From Oceanispirochaeta crateris (GTDB lineage Bacteria; Spirochaetota; Spirochaetia; DSM-2461), in contig NZ_CP036150.1 of assembly GCF_008329965.1 (NCBI RefSeq), positions 186,001 through 250,000 of the forward strand: a stretch of 64,000 nucleotides of DNA, in the 5' to 3' direction. The notes under the pieces were generated by a model, which did not search any database, was not told the origin of the DNA, and saw only the letters and a program-made list of their open reading frames with translations. The position numbers and the translations under genes were made by a program. This document shows, piece after piece, positions 8,169-17,324 of the stretch (the stretch's first letter is position 1; each line of letters opens with the position of its first letter).

Positions 8169-9874
8169 TGGATGCGGACCCTCTTTTCATAATCAATAAA
8201 ATTCTGCACAAATCCGGTACCATCGATTATTCCCGAATTTTGGCTCAATTGGTACAGGGATGTTTCTCTGAGATTTGCCTGTTCGATGATTTTTTTATCT
8301 GTGAGGATATCGCTGGGTCTAGCATCGGCAATCTTCTTTCCTCCAGAAATCACAACAGCTCTAGAAGCATATTCAAGCATAAGATGCATGTCGTGTGTGA
8401 TGAGAATAATGGCAACTCCCGATCTGTTGATTTCATCAATAAACTCCATTATCTGAGTATAGTGTTTGAAATCCTGACCGGCGGTTGGTTCATCCAAGAT
8501 GATGACTTCGGGATTGAGAACGAGAATGGATGCTATGGTTACCCGTTTTTTCTGACCAAAGCTGAGAGCTGCTATGGGCCAATTTCGAAAAGGAGTCAGA
8601 CCGCATACAGCCAGAACTTTTTCAACTCTTGTTTTTATCTCTTCCTCATCCACTTTTCTCAGTCTCAACCCCAGGGCAATTTCATCATAAATGAGGGCCT
8701 TGGAAATCATCTGATTCGGATTCTGCATGACCACGCCAATTTTTTCCGCCCTCTCCTTGATGGTCAAATCAGAAATATCCTTTCCCTGATAAGAGATGAT
8801 TCCCGCGGATTCTTTTTCAAAGCCGGAAATCAGCCTGGATAGGGTCGACTTTCCAGCTCCATTCCTGCCTACGATGGCAATGAGTTCTCCCTGTTCAAGT
8901 TTAAAACTGACATCGTCAATAATGGGCTTGGCCCCATCATATGAAAAACTGATATTCTTGAGTTCTAACAATGTTTGGCGCCTGATTTCAGGTTCTGCAG
9001 TTTCAACCGTCTCATTCCAAGTACAAACTGCATCTCTGACTTTCTCCATAGCCAGAGTTTCTAAGTGTCCGGCTCTGAGGTCTTTTTTGACTTCGATTCC
9101 AGCATACTTCAATGCAGTAACATACAGTGGTTCCCTAATTCCATTTTCAATGAGAAAGGGGGAAGCCATGAGCGAATCTGCGTCCATATCGGCAATAATC
9201 GATCCGTCATTCATGAGAATGATTCTATCGATATCCCGATGGAGAACATCTTCGATTCTGTGTTCAATTATAATAATGGTTTTGCCCGTGTCTTTGTGTA
9301 TGTCATCAATGATTTCTATGGCCGACTTTCCCGTTGCAGGGTCCAAATTAGCCAGGGGTTCATCAAAGAGAAGGATTTCAACATCATCAACGAGTACACC
9401 GGCCAGGGATGTCCGCTGTTTTTGACCACCAGACAATTCATAGGGTGAGGAAGATCGAAGGCTCTCCATGTCAACCATTCTTGCCGCTTTATCCACCCGT
9501 TCCTGCATTTCTAATTGATTCACATTGTCATTTTCTAATGCAAATGCAATGTCTTCATAAACTGTCAGGCCCACAAACTGCCCATCTGGATCTTGAAGAA
9601 CAGTTCCCAGTATCTTGGACAGTTGGAATATATCAAGATCTCTGGTTTCTTTTTCCTTGATTTTAAGATTGCCTGTGATTTCTCCTTCATAGGAAAAGGG
9701 AATGAGACCGTTGAGGCAATGTCCCAGGGTGCTTTTACCACTCCCGCTGGGACCTGCAATGAGTATCTTCTCTCCTTTTTTAAAGGAGAGATTGATATTA
9801 CGAAGAGTAGGTCTGGCCTGTGTGAAGTACTGAAAATTAAAATCTTTAAACTCAATAATATTTTCTCTACTCAC
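8165..9874 (-). CDS. Fused double ATPase of an ECF transporter (EcfA-EcfA)
   Basis: A 569-residue protein with two complete ABC ATPase domains. The first has GPSGSGKST (about 41-49), a Q-loop, LSGGQKQR and LLFDEP. The second has GRNGAGKST (about 339-347), LSFGQKKR and IILDEPTAGQD. The fusion removes the need for separate EcfA1 and EcfA2 subunits. It overlaps ecfT by 4 bp and follows the S-component gene by 56 bp. A long antisense open frame over the first half is a shadow. Confidence 0.95.
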   Translation of the reverse strand: MSRENIIEFKDFNFQYFTQARPTLRNINLSFKKGEKILIAGPSGSGKSTLGHCLNGLIPFSYEGEITGNLKIKEKETRDLDIFQLSKILGTVLQDPDGQFVGLTVYEDIAFALENDNVNQLEMQERVDKAARMVDMESLRSSSPYELSGGQKQRTSLAGVLVDDVEILLFDEPLANLDPATGKSAIEIIDDIHKDTGKTIIIIEHRIEDVLHRDIDRIILMNDGSIIADMDADSLMASPFLIENGIREPLYVTALKYAGIEVKKDLRAGHLETLAMEKVRDAVCTWNETVETAEPEIRRQTLLELKNISFSYDGAKPIIDDVSFKLEQGELIAIVGRNGAGKSTLSRLISGFEKESAGIISYQGKDISDLTIKERAEKIGVVMQNPNQMISKALIYDEIALGLRLRKVDEEEIKTRVEKVLAVCGLTPFRNWPIAALSFGQKKRVTIASILVLNPEVIILDEPTAGQDFKHYTQIMEFIDEINRSGVAIILITHDMHLMLEYASRAVVISGGKKIADARPSDILTDKKIIEQANLRETSLYQLSQNSGIIDGTGFVQNFIDYEKRVRIH

Positions 9875-9930
9875 AAATCCTCTTTTAAAATGTTTCGTTT
9901 AATAGCTTATCTATGCGTTGAGTTCTTCAA

Positions 9931-10488
9931 CTATTCTTTATCAAGACTGCCTTTTTTAGTTTTTGTTGCACCGTAAGCAATCAGCAGAAGAGTCCCGATA
10001 ATGGCAACCGTTACGGAGTTCATAGCAGCCGCAACAATTCCCTGGGTAAAGACCAGGTTTACAGGTTCTTTATAGATCAGTATATCAAGGACAGGGGCAA
10101 CTACAACCCAGGCTAGGATATTGCCGACAACTTGGATGACATTGAAAATAACAATAGATTTTCCTTTGAAAAGTCCTTCTTCGACACCTGTCTTTTTATA
10201 AGCAAGTCCATATGAGAAACCGCAAACGCCGCTGGCTATTACCCAACTCCACCAGGGAGAACCGTATTGCAGAGCATCTGAGAGGGCATGGCCGATAAAC
10301 GCAATGAGTCCACCGGCAATGGGGCCAAACAGTACTGCAAAGAAAGCGCCAAGGCCGTAAGCGGTCTGTAGACTGGTTTCCGGGATGGGTGAAGGTACTT
10401 TAACATACATAAACAGCAGCATAAAAAGGGCTGCTCCAAGTCCTGTTGCCACAATAGTTCTCGTGCTTACCTTAAAGTAATCTTTCAT
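9931..10488 (-). CDS. ECF transporter substrate-binding S component (UPF0397-like)
   Basis: A 185-residue integral membrane protein with about six helices. The segments GLGAALFMLLF, PIPETSLQTAYG, FGPIAGGLIAFIGHALSDA and QYGSPWWSWVIASG match the UPF0397 group of S components. Such proteins bind the vitamin or nucleoside-like substrate in the membrane. The substrate of this group is unsettled; co-transcription with two SAM hydroxide adenosyltransferases points to a SAM- or adenosine-related solute, an inference. The start is the ATG at 10488 with AAGGAG just upstream. This is the first gene of the ECF operon, read from the promoter at 10554-10583. Confidence 0.9.
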   Translation of the reverse strand: MKDYFKVSTRTIVATGLGAALFMLLFMYVKVPSPIPETSLQTAYGLGAFFAVLFGPIAGGLIAFIGHALSDALQYGSPWWSWVIASGVCGFSYGLAYKKTGVEEGLFKGKSIVIFNVIQVVGNILAWVVVAPVLDILIYKEPVNLVFTQGIVAAAMNSVTVAIIGTLLLIAYGATKTKKGSLDKE

Positions 10489-10553
10489 AAATGTTCTCCT
10501 TAGGAAAAATGAGTCAAAAAGATATATGTTCAGGATGAAATATCATCAAGTTA

Positions 10554-10583
10554 ATCATACTCTTGCAGCACAAGGAGTGTCAA
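10554..10583 (-). promoter_or_regulatory. Promoter of the ECF/SAM-hydrolase operon
   Basis: On the minus strand a perfect TTGACA (10583-10578) is followed after 18 bp by TATGAT (10559-10554). The first two bases of the -35 box are the last two of the neighbouring TTAG-N6-CTAA operator, so a bound regulator would block this promoter. Confidence 0.65.
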
Positions 10584-10610
10584 ATTAGTAGGCACTAATT
10601 TTTCATTAGT
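10582..10610. promoter_or_regulatory. Double palindromic operator between the ECF operon and the ferric-type ABC operon
   Basis: AAATTAGT, AGGC, ACTAATTT is an 8-bp-arm palindrome (10582-10601) with the TTAG-N6-CTAA core. A third half site (ATTAGT, 10605-10610) pairs with ACTAAT at 10594-10599. The site overlaps the -35 box of the leftward ECF operon and lies about 110 bp before the rightward solute-binding protein gene, so it may serve both. Confidence 0.6.
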
Positions 10611-10720
10611 TCTTTTCATTTGGTCATCGAATGATAATTGAAGAATAAATTTAATCTTTTATTTTCATTAACGTAAAACTTGGTTTACAATTTTGGGTAT
10701 ACAACTTAAAGGAGAATTTC

Positions 10721-11761
10721 ATGTTAAGAAAAGCTTTAACCGTTTTATCTGTCTTCATGCTTACAGTCGCTTCTGTATTTGCAGCAGGTTCTCAGGAAAC
10801 TGCTGCTGCAGACAAGGGTAAGCTGGTGTTTTATGCTGGTCTTCAAGAAGATCATGCCGCCATGATTGCAGAGGAATTTGAAGCCGAAACCGGAATCAAA
10901 ACAGACTTTGTCAGAATGAGCAGTGGGGAAATCCTCGCCCGTCTTAAGGCAGAGAAAGATAATATGTCTGCATCCGTATGGTACGGTGGTCCTGTCGATG
11001 GTATCGTTGCTGCAGATCAGGAAGGAATCATTGAAAAATACATTTCCCCGGAAGCTGTGAACATCAAAGAAGGATTTAAAGATCCCACCGGTGTCTGGAC
11101 AGGTATTTATATCGGATATCTTGGATTTGTTGGAAACCAGAAGATGCTCGCTGAAAAAGGTCTGGAAATGCCCCAGTCCTGGGAAGATCTCCTGAAACCC
11201 GAGTATGAACAGGAAATTGTTGTTGCCCACCCGGGATCATCAGGAACAGCCTATACCATGCTGGCCACAGTTGTTCAGATGCTTGGAGAAGATCAGGCCA
11301 TTGAATACTTTAAAAAATTCAGTCCCCAGGTAAGGCAGTACACCAAATCAGGAACCGCCCCCGGAAGGATGGCCGGTCTTGGTGAAACAACTGTGGGAAT
11401 CACATTCCTTCACGACGCCATCAAGTACAAAAAAGAAGGGTATAGCGATATCGTTATATCAGCTCCTGTGGAAGGAACTGGATATGAAATCGGTGGAGTT
11501 GCCCTGTTGAAGAACAGTCCTGATCAGGACAATGGTAAAATCTTCATTGACTGGGTTCTGACAAAGAAAGTTCAGGAAATGGGACAAACTGTTGGATCTT
11601 TTCAGTTTCTTACCAATAAAGACGCTCTTCCTCCCGAGGAAGCCATGCCGATCAAGGATACAAAACTTATCGACTATGATTTTCAATGGGCTGGAGAAAA
11701 CAAGAAGAGGCTTGTGCAGCGTTTCAGCGTAGAAACAAACACTACGGCTCCTACAGAATAG
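10721..11761 (+). CDS. Ferric iron-type ABC transporter substrate-binding protein
   Basis: A 346-residue periplasmic protein with a signal peptide (MLRKALTVLSVFMLTVASVFA) followed by the AGSQE start seen in many spirochaetal binding proteins. It matches the FbpA/AfuA-like group: VFYAGLQEDHAAMIAEEFE, a TGIKTDFVRMSSGE segment and a C-terminal WVLTKKVQE helix. It is followed by a strong hairpin, then by a fused double permease and an ATPase. Members of this group also transport other solutes such as phosphonates or polyamines. Iron is favoured because the upstream operator matches the one before feoAB. Confidence 0.82.
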   Translation: MLRKALTVLSVFMLTVASVFAAGSQETAAADKGKLVFYAGLQEDHAAMIAEEFEAETGIKTDFVRMSSGEILARLKAEKDNMSASVWYGGPVDGIVAADQEGIIEKYISPEAVNIKEGFKDPTGVWTGIYIGYLGFVGNQKMLAEKGLEMPQSWEDLLKPEYEQEIVVAHPGSSGTAYTMLATVVQMLGEDQAIEYFKKFSPQVRQYTKSGTAPGRMAGLGETTVGITFLHDAIKYKKEGYSDIVISAPVEGTGYEIGGVALLKNSPDQDNGKIFIDWVLTKKVQEMGQTVGSFQFLTNKDALPPEEAMPIKDTKLIDYDFQWAGENKKRLVQRFSVETNTTAPTE

Positions 11762-11769
11762 TGATAGAA

Positions 11770-11792
11770 GCCCTGCAGACGCAGGGCTTTTT
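11770..11792 (+). terminator. Hairpin with T-run after the binding-protein gene
   Basis: GCCCTGC (11770-11776), loop AGAC, GCAGGGC (11781-11787), then TTTTT. It lies 9 nt after the stop codon and inside the operon. It probably limits read-through so that more binding protein than permease is made. Confidence 0.8.
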
Positions 11793-11825
11793 CATGGCTC
11801 TAAATATTCACAACAAGGAGGCTTC

Positions 11826-13526
11826 ATGACAACTACCAACAAACTTAAAATGAGAAGTAGTTTTAAATTGCTACTGAATCTAAAGAATGACCCGGCCCTG
11901 CTGGCTATCATTCTTTTCACACTGGCTCTTGTCACTTTCTTCATCCTCATTCCTCTCTATAATATTTTGCTGGAGAGTCTCACAAATCAAAAAATGATCA
12001 GTCTTCAGAATTACAAGGATGTTTTTGCCATGCACGGCAATGTCCAGATTCTGACAAACACCATCCTATTGGGCATTGTGACTGCTACTATCTCAGTCGC
12101 TATAGGATTTGTTTTTGCCTATGTTACGACTTATATGAAGATCAGGTTTAGAAGGACCTTTGATTTCATCGCTATTCTGCCCATCATCTCTCCCCCCTTT
12201 GTCGTGGCTCTGTCGGCCATACTTCTTTTTGGTAGGGTAGGGCTTATCACAAGAGGACTATTAGGCCTCAAAGATGCTGAAATCTATGGTTTTCATGGGC
12301 TGGTGCTCGTTCAGTCCCTGAGTTTTTTCCCCATAGCCTATATGATGTTAGTCGCTCTGCTTCAGAGGATAGACCCCTCTGTTGAAGAGGCATCAAGAGA
12401 TCTGGGTGCCTCCAGATTCAAGGTGTTCACATCGGTGACGCTCCCCCTTATGGCCCCCGGCCTGGCGAATGCCTTCCTTTTGGTTTTTATTCAGTCCATT
12501 GCCGATTTTGCCAACCCCGTGGTTATTGGTGGAAACTTTACCACCGTTGCGGTCAAGATTTATCAGGAGGGGATTGGGAATTACCAGTTCGGTACGGCTA
12601 CGGCTCTCGCTATGGTTCTGTTGTCTATTTCTATTTCTATTTTTGTATTACAAAAATACTATGTCAGCAAGAAGTCCTATGTGACAGTGACCGGTAAAGT
12701 TTCCCGGCACAGAGATTTGATCAGTTCCCGGAAAATTACAGTACCCGCTACTACAGTTCTCACTCTCTTTACGGTGTTTGTCATCATGATGTATATACTT
12801 ATTCCCATCGGCTCCTTTGTGAAGCTGTGGGGAGTCAATTACACACCGACTCTGGAACATTACAGGTACATATTTAAGCCCAAACTGTTTCAACCCGTTG
12901 TGACAACGACGATTCTGGCTGCTGTGGCTACACCTGTTTCTGGGATATTGGGCATGATCATTGCTTTTTTGATTGTCAGAAAAAAATTCTTTGGAAAGTC
13001 CTTCATCGAGTTTACAACCATCATGGCCCTGGCTATTCCCGGGACCATCATCGGTTTAGGATATGTTATCAGTTACAATAAGAGTTACGGGATAGCTGGT
13101 CTGACTCTGATTCCCCCCATTACCGGAACGGCCTTTATCATTATTATGGCCTTTATTATCAGAAGTCTCCCTGTGGGAGTCCGGTCGGGAATTACCTCTT
13201 TACAGCAGATTGACCCGACCATAGAAGAAGCGGCTAGTGTACTAGGCGCTTCCAGCAGCAAAGTTTTTTCAAGTGTGACCATTCCTATGATTAAGAATGC
13301 CTTTCTCAACGGATTGATCTTTACTTTTGCCAGGAGCATGACCCTTGTAAGTACGGTTATATTTCTCATTTCGGCACAGTATAAACTGCTGACAACTTCC
13401 ATCATGGCTCAAATTGATGTTGGTCGTATGGGTGTGGCGTCTGCTTACTGTACGATTCTGATTATCATTGTGAGTCTGGTAATGCTACTCATTAAATTTC
13501 TAATCAGGAATATCAGTACAGAATAG
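11826..13526 (+). CDS. Fused double permease of the ferric iron-type ABC transporter
   Basis: A 566-residue inner-membrane protein with about twelve helices formed by two homologous permease halves, as in FbpB-type proteins. Each half carries an EAA-type coupling loop: EEASRDLGASRFKVFTSVTLP (first half) and EEAASVLGASSSKVFSSVTIP (second half). The ribosome site AAGGAGG precedes the ATG. The ATPase gene follows after 12 bp. This makes a complete importer with the binding protein upstream. Confidence 0.92.
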   Translation: MTTTNKLKMRSSFKLLLNLKNDPALLAIILFTLALVTFFILIPLYNILLESLTNQKMISLQNYKDVFAMHGNVQILTNTILLGIVTATISVAIGFVFAYVTTYMKIRFRRTFDFIAILPIISPPFVVALSAILLFGRVGLITRGLLGLKDAEIYGFHGLVLVQSLSFFPIAYMMLVALLQRIDPSVEEASRDLGASRFKVFTSVTLPLMAPGLANAFLLVFIQSIADFANPVVIGGNFTTVAVKIYQEGIGNYQFGTATALAMVLLSISISIFVLQKYYVSKKSYVTVTGKVSRHRDLISSRKITVPATTVLTLFTVFVIMMYILIPIGSFVKLWGVNYTPTLEHYRYIFKPKLFQPVVTTTILAAVATPVSGILGMIIAFLIVRKKFFGKSFIEFTTIMALAIPGTIIGLGYVISYNKSYGIAGLTLIPPITGTAFIIIMAFIIRSLPVGVRSGITSLQQIDPTIEEAASVLGASSSKVFSSVTIPMIKNAFLNGLIFTFARSMTLVSTVIFLISAQYKLLTTSIMAQIDVGRMGVASAYCTILIIIVSLVMLLIKFLIRNISTE

Positions 13527-13538
13527 GAGATCTAAATT

Positions 13539-14612
13539 ATGAACAAAAAAATGAAAGTAGAAATAAAAAACCTGACTAAAACATTTATCACCAATAAGAA
13601 TGATCAGGTAAAAGCCGTAGATAATATCAATCTGACAATCAATCCAGGAGAATTTGTCTGTCTCCTGGGGCCCTCAGGATGTGGAAAGACAACGACTTTG
13701 CGTATGTTGGCCGGATTTGAAATTCCAACAAAAGGAGAGATCCTCATTGGGAATGAGAATGTCGCCAATTTGACACCAGATAAAAGAGATACGGCCATGG
13801 TTTTTCAGAACTATGCCCTGTTTCCCCATATGAATGTGTATGACAATATTTCCTATGGCCTGCGGATCAAAAAATTGCCTAAGGCTGAAGTGCATGAACG
13901 GGTCGATCGAATTCTGAAGCTTATGAAAATGGAAGACTTTGCCCAGAGAGTCCCATCGGAGATGTCCGGTGGACAACAACAGCGGGTTTCCCTAGCCAGA
14001 GCACTGATCATGGAGTCCGGTGTCCTTCTCTTCGATGAACCCCTGTCAAATCTGGATGCCAAGCTCAGACTCCATATGAGGGATGAGATCAGGAAAATTC
14101 AGAAAGAAGTCGGAATTTCTTCTATCTATGTGACTCATGACCAGGAAGAAGCCATGGGCCTCTCCGATAAGATTGTCATCATGAAGGACGGAACCATTCA
14201 GCAGATCGGTTCTCCCAGGGAGATCTATCAGAAACCCATCAATGCCTTTGTGGCCCAATTTATCGGGAGAGCCAATATTCTGGATGGACAAATTGTGGGA
14301 GACAAGGGTGATACGGTTGTTCTGGATGTGCATGGCGTTCAGTATGTCACGGAAAAAACAACAAAACATAAGGTTGGAGATAAGGTGCAGTTTATGATTC
14401 GTCCCGAGTCATTCAACACGAGTGAAAAGGATTTTAAAGCCGAAGTCACTAAGAGTGTCTTTATGGGCTCTCATCACGAATATGAGGTCTCTATATTCGG
14501 TAAGACCTTTGAAATCTCAGAGAATAATCCCATGAGAAAAATTACCGCCGATGTGGGAGAAATCCTTTCCTTTTCTATGGATCCAAACTCCATCCATATT
14601 TTGGAAAAATAG
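13539..14612 (+). CDS. ATPase of the ferric iron-type ABC transporter
   Basis: A 357-residue ABC ATPase with GPSGCGKTT (about 44-52), Q-loop FQNYALFP, signature MSGGQQQRVSLARAL, Walker B VLLFDEP and the switch YVTHDQEEAMGLSDK. A C-terminal TOBE-like domain from about residue 245 is typical of the FbpC/PotA/MalK group. The start has AGGAG 8-9 nt upstream. Confidence 0.94.
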   Translation: MNKKMKVEIKNLTKTFITNKNDQVKAVDNINLTINPGEFVCLLGPSGCGKTTTLRMLAGFEIPTKGEILIGNENVANLTPDKRDTAMVFQNYALFPHMNVYDNISYGLRIKKLPKAEVHERVDRILKLMKMEDFAQRVPSEMSGGQQQRVSLARALIMESGVLLFDEPLSNLDAKLRLHMRDEIRKIQKEVGISSIYVTHDQEEAMGLSDKIVIMKDGTIQQIGSPREIYQKPINAFVAQFIGRANILDGQIVGDKGDTVVLDVHGVQYVTEKTTKHKVGDKVQFMIRPESFNTSEKDFKAEVTKSVFMGSHHEYEVSIFGKTFEISENNPMRKITADVGEILSFSMDPNSIHILEK

Positions 14613-14633
14613 TTTCCCCTCCTAAGGGCCTAT

Positions 14634-14693
14634 GAGTTCTCCCAGTGACAATTTCTTCCCTGGTATTGTCGCTGGAGAACTCCTTGTTTTTCA
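14634..14693. terminator. Strong hairpin between convergent fbpC-like and pgmB genes
   Basis: GAGTTCTCCCAGTGACAAT (14634-14652) pairs almost completely with the sequence at 14665-14682 (ATTGTCGCTGGAGAACTC), followed by TTGTTTTTC. The T-run favours use by the rightward operon. Confidence 0.75.
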
Positions 14694-14721
14694 CTGTCAG
14701 CCCAATCCTCTGAAAGTCATT

Positions 14722-15393
14722 TTAACGCGGAAGATCTGACAATTTTTTAGAAAGTACGGACCAGGTGACACCCTGCAGATTCGGGAAAAGGATATCGGCT
14801 CTATTGAGCTGGTTTTTTCGGCCAATTCCGGCGGTTTTCATTCCGGCGTTCTGCGCCGCTTCTATCCCGGCTGCCGCATCTTCAAAGACGAGGCATTCTC
14901 CCGGTTCTAGCTTTAGATCGCCGGCTCCTAGGAGAAAGACTTCCGGGTCGGGCTTGGCTCGGCTTGTTCTGTTTCCGTCCACAACGGCGTCCAGGTATCT
15001 TGCCAGTCCAGTCCTCTCCAAAATTAGAGGGGCATTCTTGCTGGCAGACCCAAGAGCTGTTTTTATTCCCGACTGTTTCAGCTCCTTCAACAGGTCAAGG
15101 GCTCCGGGGAGGATCCCCTCGGGAGTCATCTTGCCAATCATTTCTACATAGTTTTTATTTTTGCTTGCCATGGCAGACTCTTTTTCATCCTCTGATAGAG
15201 TTAGCTTACCCATGGACAGTAGTATTTCAAGAGATGCCCGGCGCGATACCCCCTTGAGTCTTTCATTCTCTTCTTCAGTAAATGAAAATCCAAGAGATTC
15301 TGCCAATTGCCTCCAGGCTTGAAAGTGATACCTGGCAGTATCCACAAGAACACCGTCTAAATCAAAAATAATCCCCTTAATGTTATGGCTCAT
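14722..15393 (-). CDS. pgmB: Beta-phosphoglucomutase
   Basis: A 223-residue HAD-superfamily enzyme converting beta-glucose 1-phosphate to glucose 6-phosphate. The nucleophile motif is DLDGVLVDTARYH, the cap has WRQLAESLG and KGVSRRASLEI, and the later HAD motifs are ALGSASKNA and KPDPEVFL with VFEDAAAGIEAA. The ATG at 15393 (MSHNIKG) is chosen because AAAAGGA lies just upstream; an in-frame ATG at 15441 has no ribosome site. It is the natural partner for the GH65 phosphorylase at 54241-56514, which would release beta-glucose 1-phosphate. Confidence 0.92.
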   Translation of the reverse strand: MSHNIKGIIFDLDGVLVDTARYHFQAWRQLAESLGFSFTEEENERLKGVSRRASLEILLSMGKLTLSEDEKESAMASKNKNYVEMIGKMTPEGILPGALDLLKELKQSGIKTALGSASKNAPLILERTGLARYLDAVVDGNRTSRAKPDPEVFLLGAGDLKLEPGECLVFEDAAAGIEAAQNAGMKTAGIGRKNQLNRADILFPNLQGVTWSVLSKKLSDLPR

Positions 15394-15534
15394 GATTTTT
15401 CCTTTTGCGGATTGACCGTCTGTTTGCATGATTGATTGCAAGAATCGACATGTAGTAAGAGTGAATCTTTTAGTTCAGCTCCGGGGGAGAAACTGCAGAT
15501 GCACTTTTTCTTCACAATCAATAATTCTATGACA

Positions 15535-15562
15535 TTGAATCTGTAACTGCCAGGTCTATAGT
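15535..15562 (+). promoter_or_regulatory. Promoter for the GH13 glucosidase gene
   Basis: TTGAAT (15535-15540) and TATAGT (15557-15562) are 16 bp apart, about 125 bp before the ATG at 15690. The rest of the 296-bp gap holds no gene that I can recognise. Confidence 0.4.
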
Positions 15563-15689
15563 TCATCCATCTCTATTTTTCATGTACCGTCGTCATAAAA
15601 TAGGTCATGAAATATTCAGGGATTGCCAACCTCATAGAAAATCCGCTACTTTATGTCTTTCTTAGACGTTCTATATCAGGAGACAGAAT

Positions 15690-17315
15690 ATGTTCCATCA
15701 TAAGCCAATACAGGAAATGGTGATCTATCAGATCTATACCCGGAGTTTTAAAGACTCCAACGGTGACGGTGTTGGAGATCTGGCGGGGGTCACAGAGAAA
15801 CTGGAGTATTTGAGTTCTCTGGGAGTCGATATGCTTTGGCTGAGTCCATTCTGTTCCTCTCCCAATGACGATATGGGATATGATATTTCGGATTATCAGA
15901 ACATCATGGTCGAAATGGGCAGTATGGAAGATCTGGAGAGACTCCTCGAAGAGGCCCATAAAAGGAATATCGGAATCATGATGGACCTGGTTCTCAATCA
16001 TAGTTCTGATGAACATCCCTGGTTTGTTGAGTCCAGAAGCAGCCGGGATAATCCCAAACGGGATTGGTATATTTGGGCGGATGAGCCGAATAACTGGGAC
16101 TCCTATTTCTGCCCTGAAGCCTGGGAGCTGGACGAGAAAACAGGTCAGTACTACTTACATATTTTTGGAGTGAAACAACCTGACCTGAACTGGAGAAATC
16201 AGGAGCTTAGGGAAGAGATTTTCCGCATGGTGGAATGGTGGCTTGAAAAGGGAATTGATGGACTCCGGTTGGACGCCATACACCTCATTGGGAAACCGGA
16301 AGGGAATCCTGATTATGTTCACGCTCCGGGAGAGAGCAAGCAGTTCTGTCATTTTCGAAATCATGAGCTGGGCCATAAATATATTCAGGAACTGCATAAA
16401 CGGGTCTTTAGCCGGTATCATCCTGTCACTGTGGGTGAAACAGGCGGCTCTACACCCCAAAGTGCCCGGTTGTATGTGGATAAGGCGCGGCATGAGTTTG
16501 ATATGATTTTTCATCTGGGCTTCCTGGAGGAAGGGGAGTTTGAGGAAAATCCCGCCCGGAATTACAAAAAGTTCTATGAAAAATGGTATGAACAGCTCTC
16601 TCAAGAGGGCTGGGATGCTGTTTTTCTAGGGAATCATGATCTGGCGAGGATGGTCTCGGTCATTGGAGATGAAGAACGTTACTGGAAGGAATCTGCCACC
16701 TGTCTTGCCACCATGATTTTGACACAGTGGGGAACTCCCTTCCTCTATCAGGGGGACGAGATTGGAATGGTTAATGCGGGATTCACCAGTCTGGATCAAT
16801 TCAGAGACCCCCATACTACGATCAAATACAGAGTGGCTGAGGAAAAAGGCCAGGATACAGAAAAAGTGTTGGCTGATATCATTAAATGGGGACGGGACAA
16901 CAGCAGAACACCCATGCAGTGGGATGACTCAGCCCATGGAGGTTTCAGTGAGGCAGAACCCTGGATCATGATGGCGCGGAACTGGCAGCATATTAATGTT
17001 GCCCGTCAGGAGGCTGATCCCTGTTCAGTTCTCAGCTATTATAAAAAGGCCATTGCCATGAGAAAAAGCAATCCCTGCCTCTCATACGGCCGGATGGAGA
17101 TGGAAAAATCAGATCCTGCTGTTTTTGCCTACAGACGTAGTCATGAAGGATGTTCGGTGTTGGTTGTATTGAATTTGAGCTCATCCCCGGCCGCATTCAA
17201 TATGAAAGCCTTCAATAAAGATCAAATCCTTCTCTCTAACTATCCAGGGATCAGGCAGAATGTTTCGGGTCTGTTCCTCAGGCCCTGGGAGAGTCTTGTT
17301 GTTAAAGATCGATAG
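15690..17315 (+). CDS. GH13 alpha-glucosidase (oligo-1,6-glucosidase-like)
   Basis: A 541-residue cytoplasmic enzyme without signal peptide, the usual length for oligo-1,6-glucosidase, sucrose isomerase and trehalose-6-phosphate hydrolase relatives. The calcium-site motif DSNGDGVGD is at 22-30. The catalytic residues are the nucleophile Asp195 (GLRLDAIHLIGK), the acid Glu250 (VTVGETGG) and Asp317 (FLGNHD). It ends in a typical C-terminal beta domain. The ribosome site CAGGAGA precedes the ATG. It would hydrolyse short alpha-glucosides taken up into the cell; the exact linkage cannot be told from the sequence. Confidence 0.9.
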   Translation: MFHHKPIQEMVIYQIYTRSFKDSNGDGVGDLAGVTEKLEYLSSLGVDMLWLSPFCSSPNDDMGYDISDYQNIMVEMGSMEDLERLLEEAHKRNIGIMMDLVLNHSSDEHPWFVESRSSRDNPKRDWYIWADEPNNWDSYFCPEAWELDEKTGQYYLHIFGVKQPDLNWRNQELREEIFRMVEWWLEKGIDGLRLDAIHLIGKPEGNPDYVHAPGESKQFCHFRNHELGHKYIQELHKRVFSRYHPVTVGETGGSTPQSARLYVDKARHEFDMIFHLGFLEEGEFEENPARNYKKFYEKWYEQLSQEGWDAVFLGNHDLARMVSVIGDEERYWKESATCLATMILTQWGTPFLYQGDEIGMVNAGFTSLDQFRDPHTTIKYRVAEEKGQDTEKVLADIIKWGRDNSRTPMQWDDSAHGGFSEAEPWIMMARNWQHINVARQEADPCSVLSYYKKAIAMRKSNPCLSYGRMEMEKSDPAVFAYRRSHEGCSVLVVLNLSSSPAAFNMKAFNKDQILLSNYPGIRQNVSGLFLRPWESLVVKDR

Positions 17316-17324
17316 ATGATAAAT

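Noticed and set aside
8168-8842. Open frame of 224 codons on the plus strand
   Set aside because: It lies fully antisense to the second ATPase domain of the ECF protein, shows no domain pattern and has no ribosome site.
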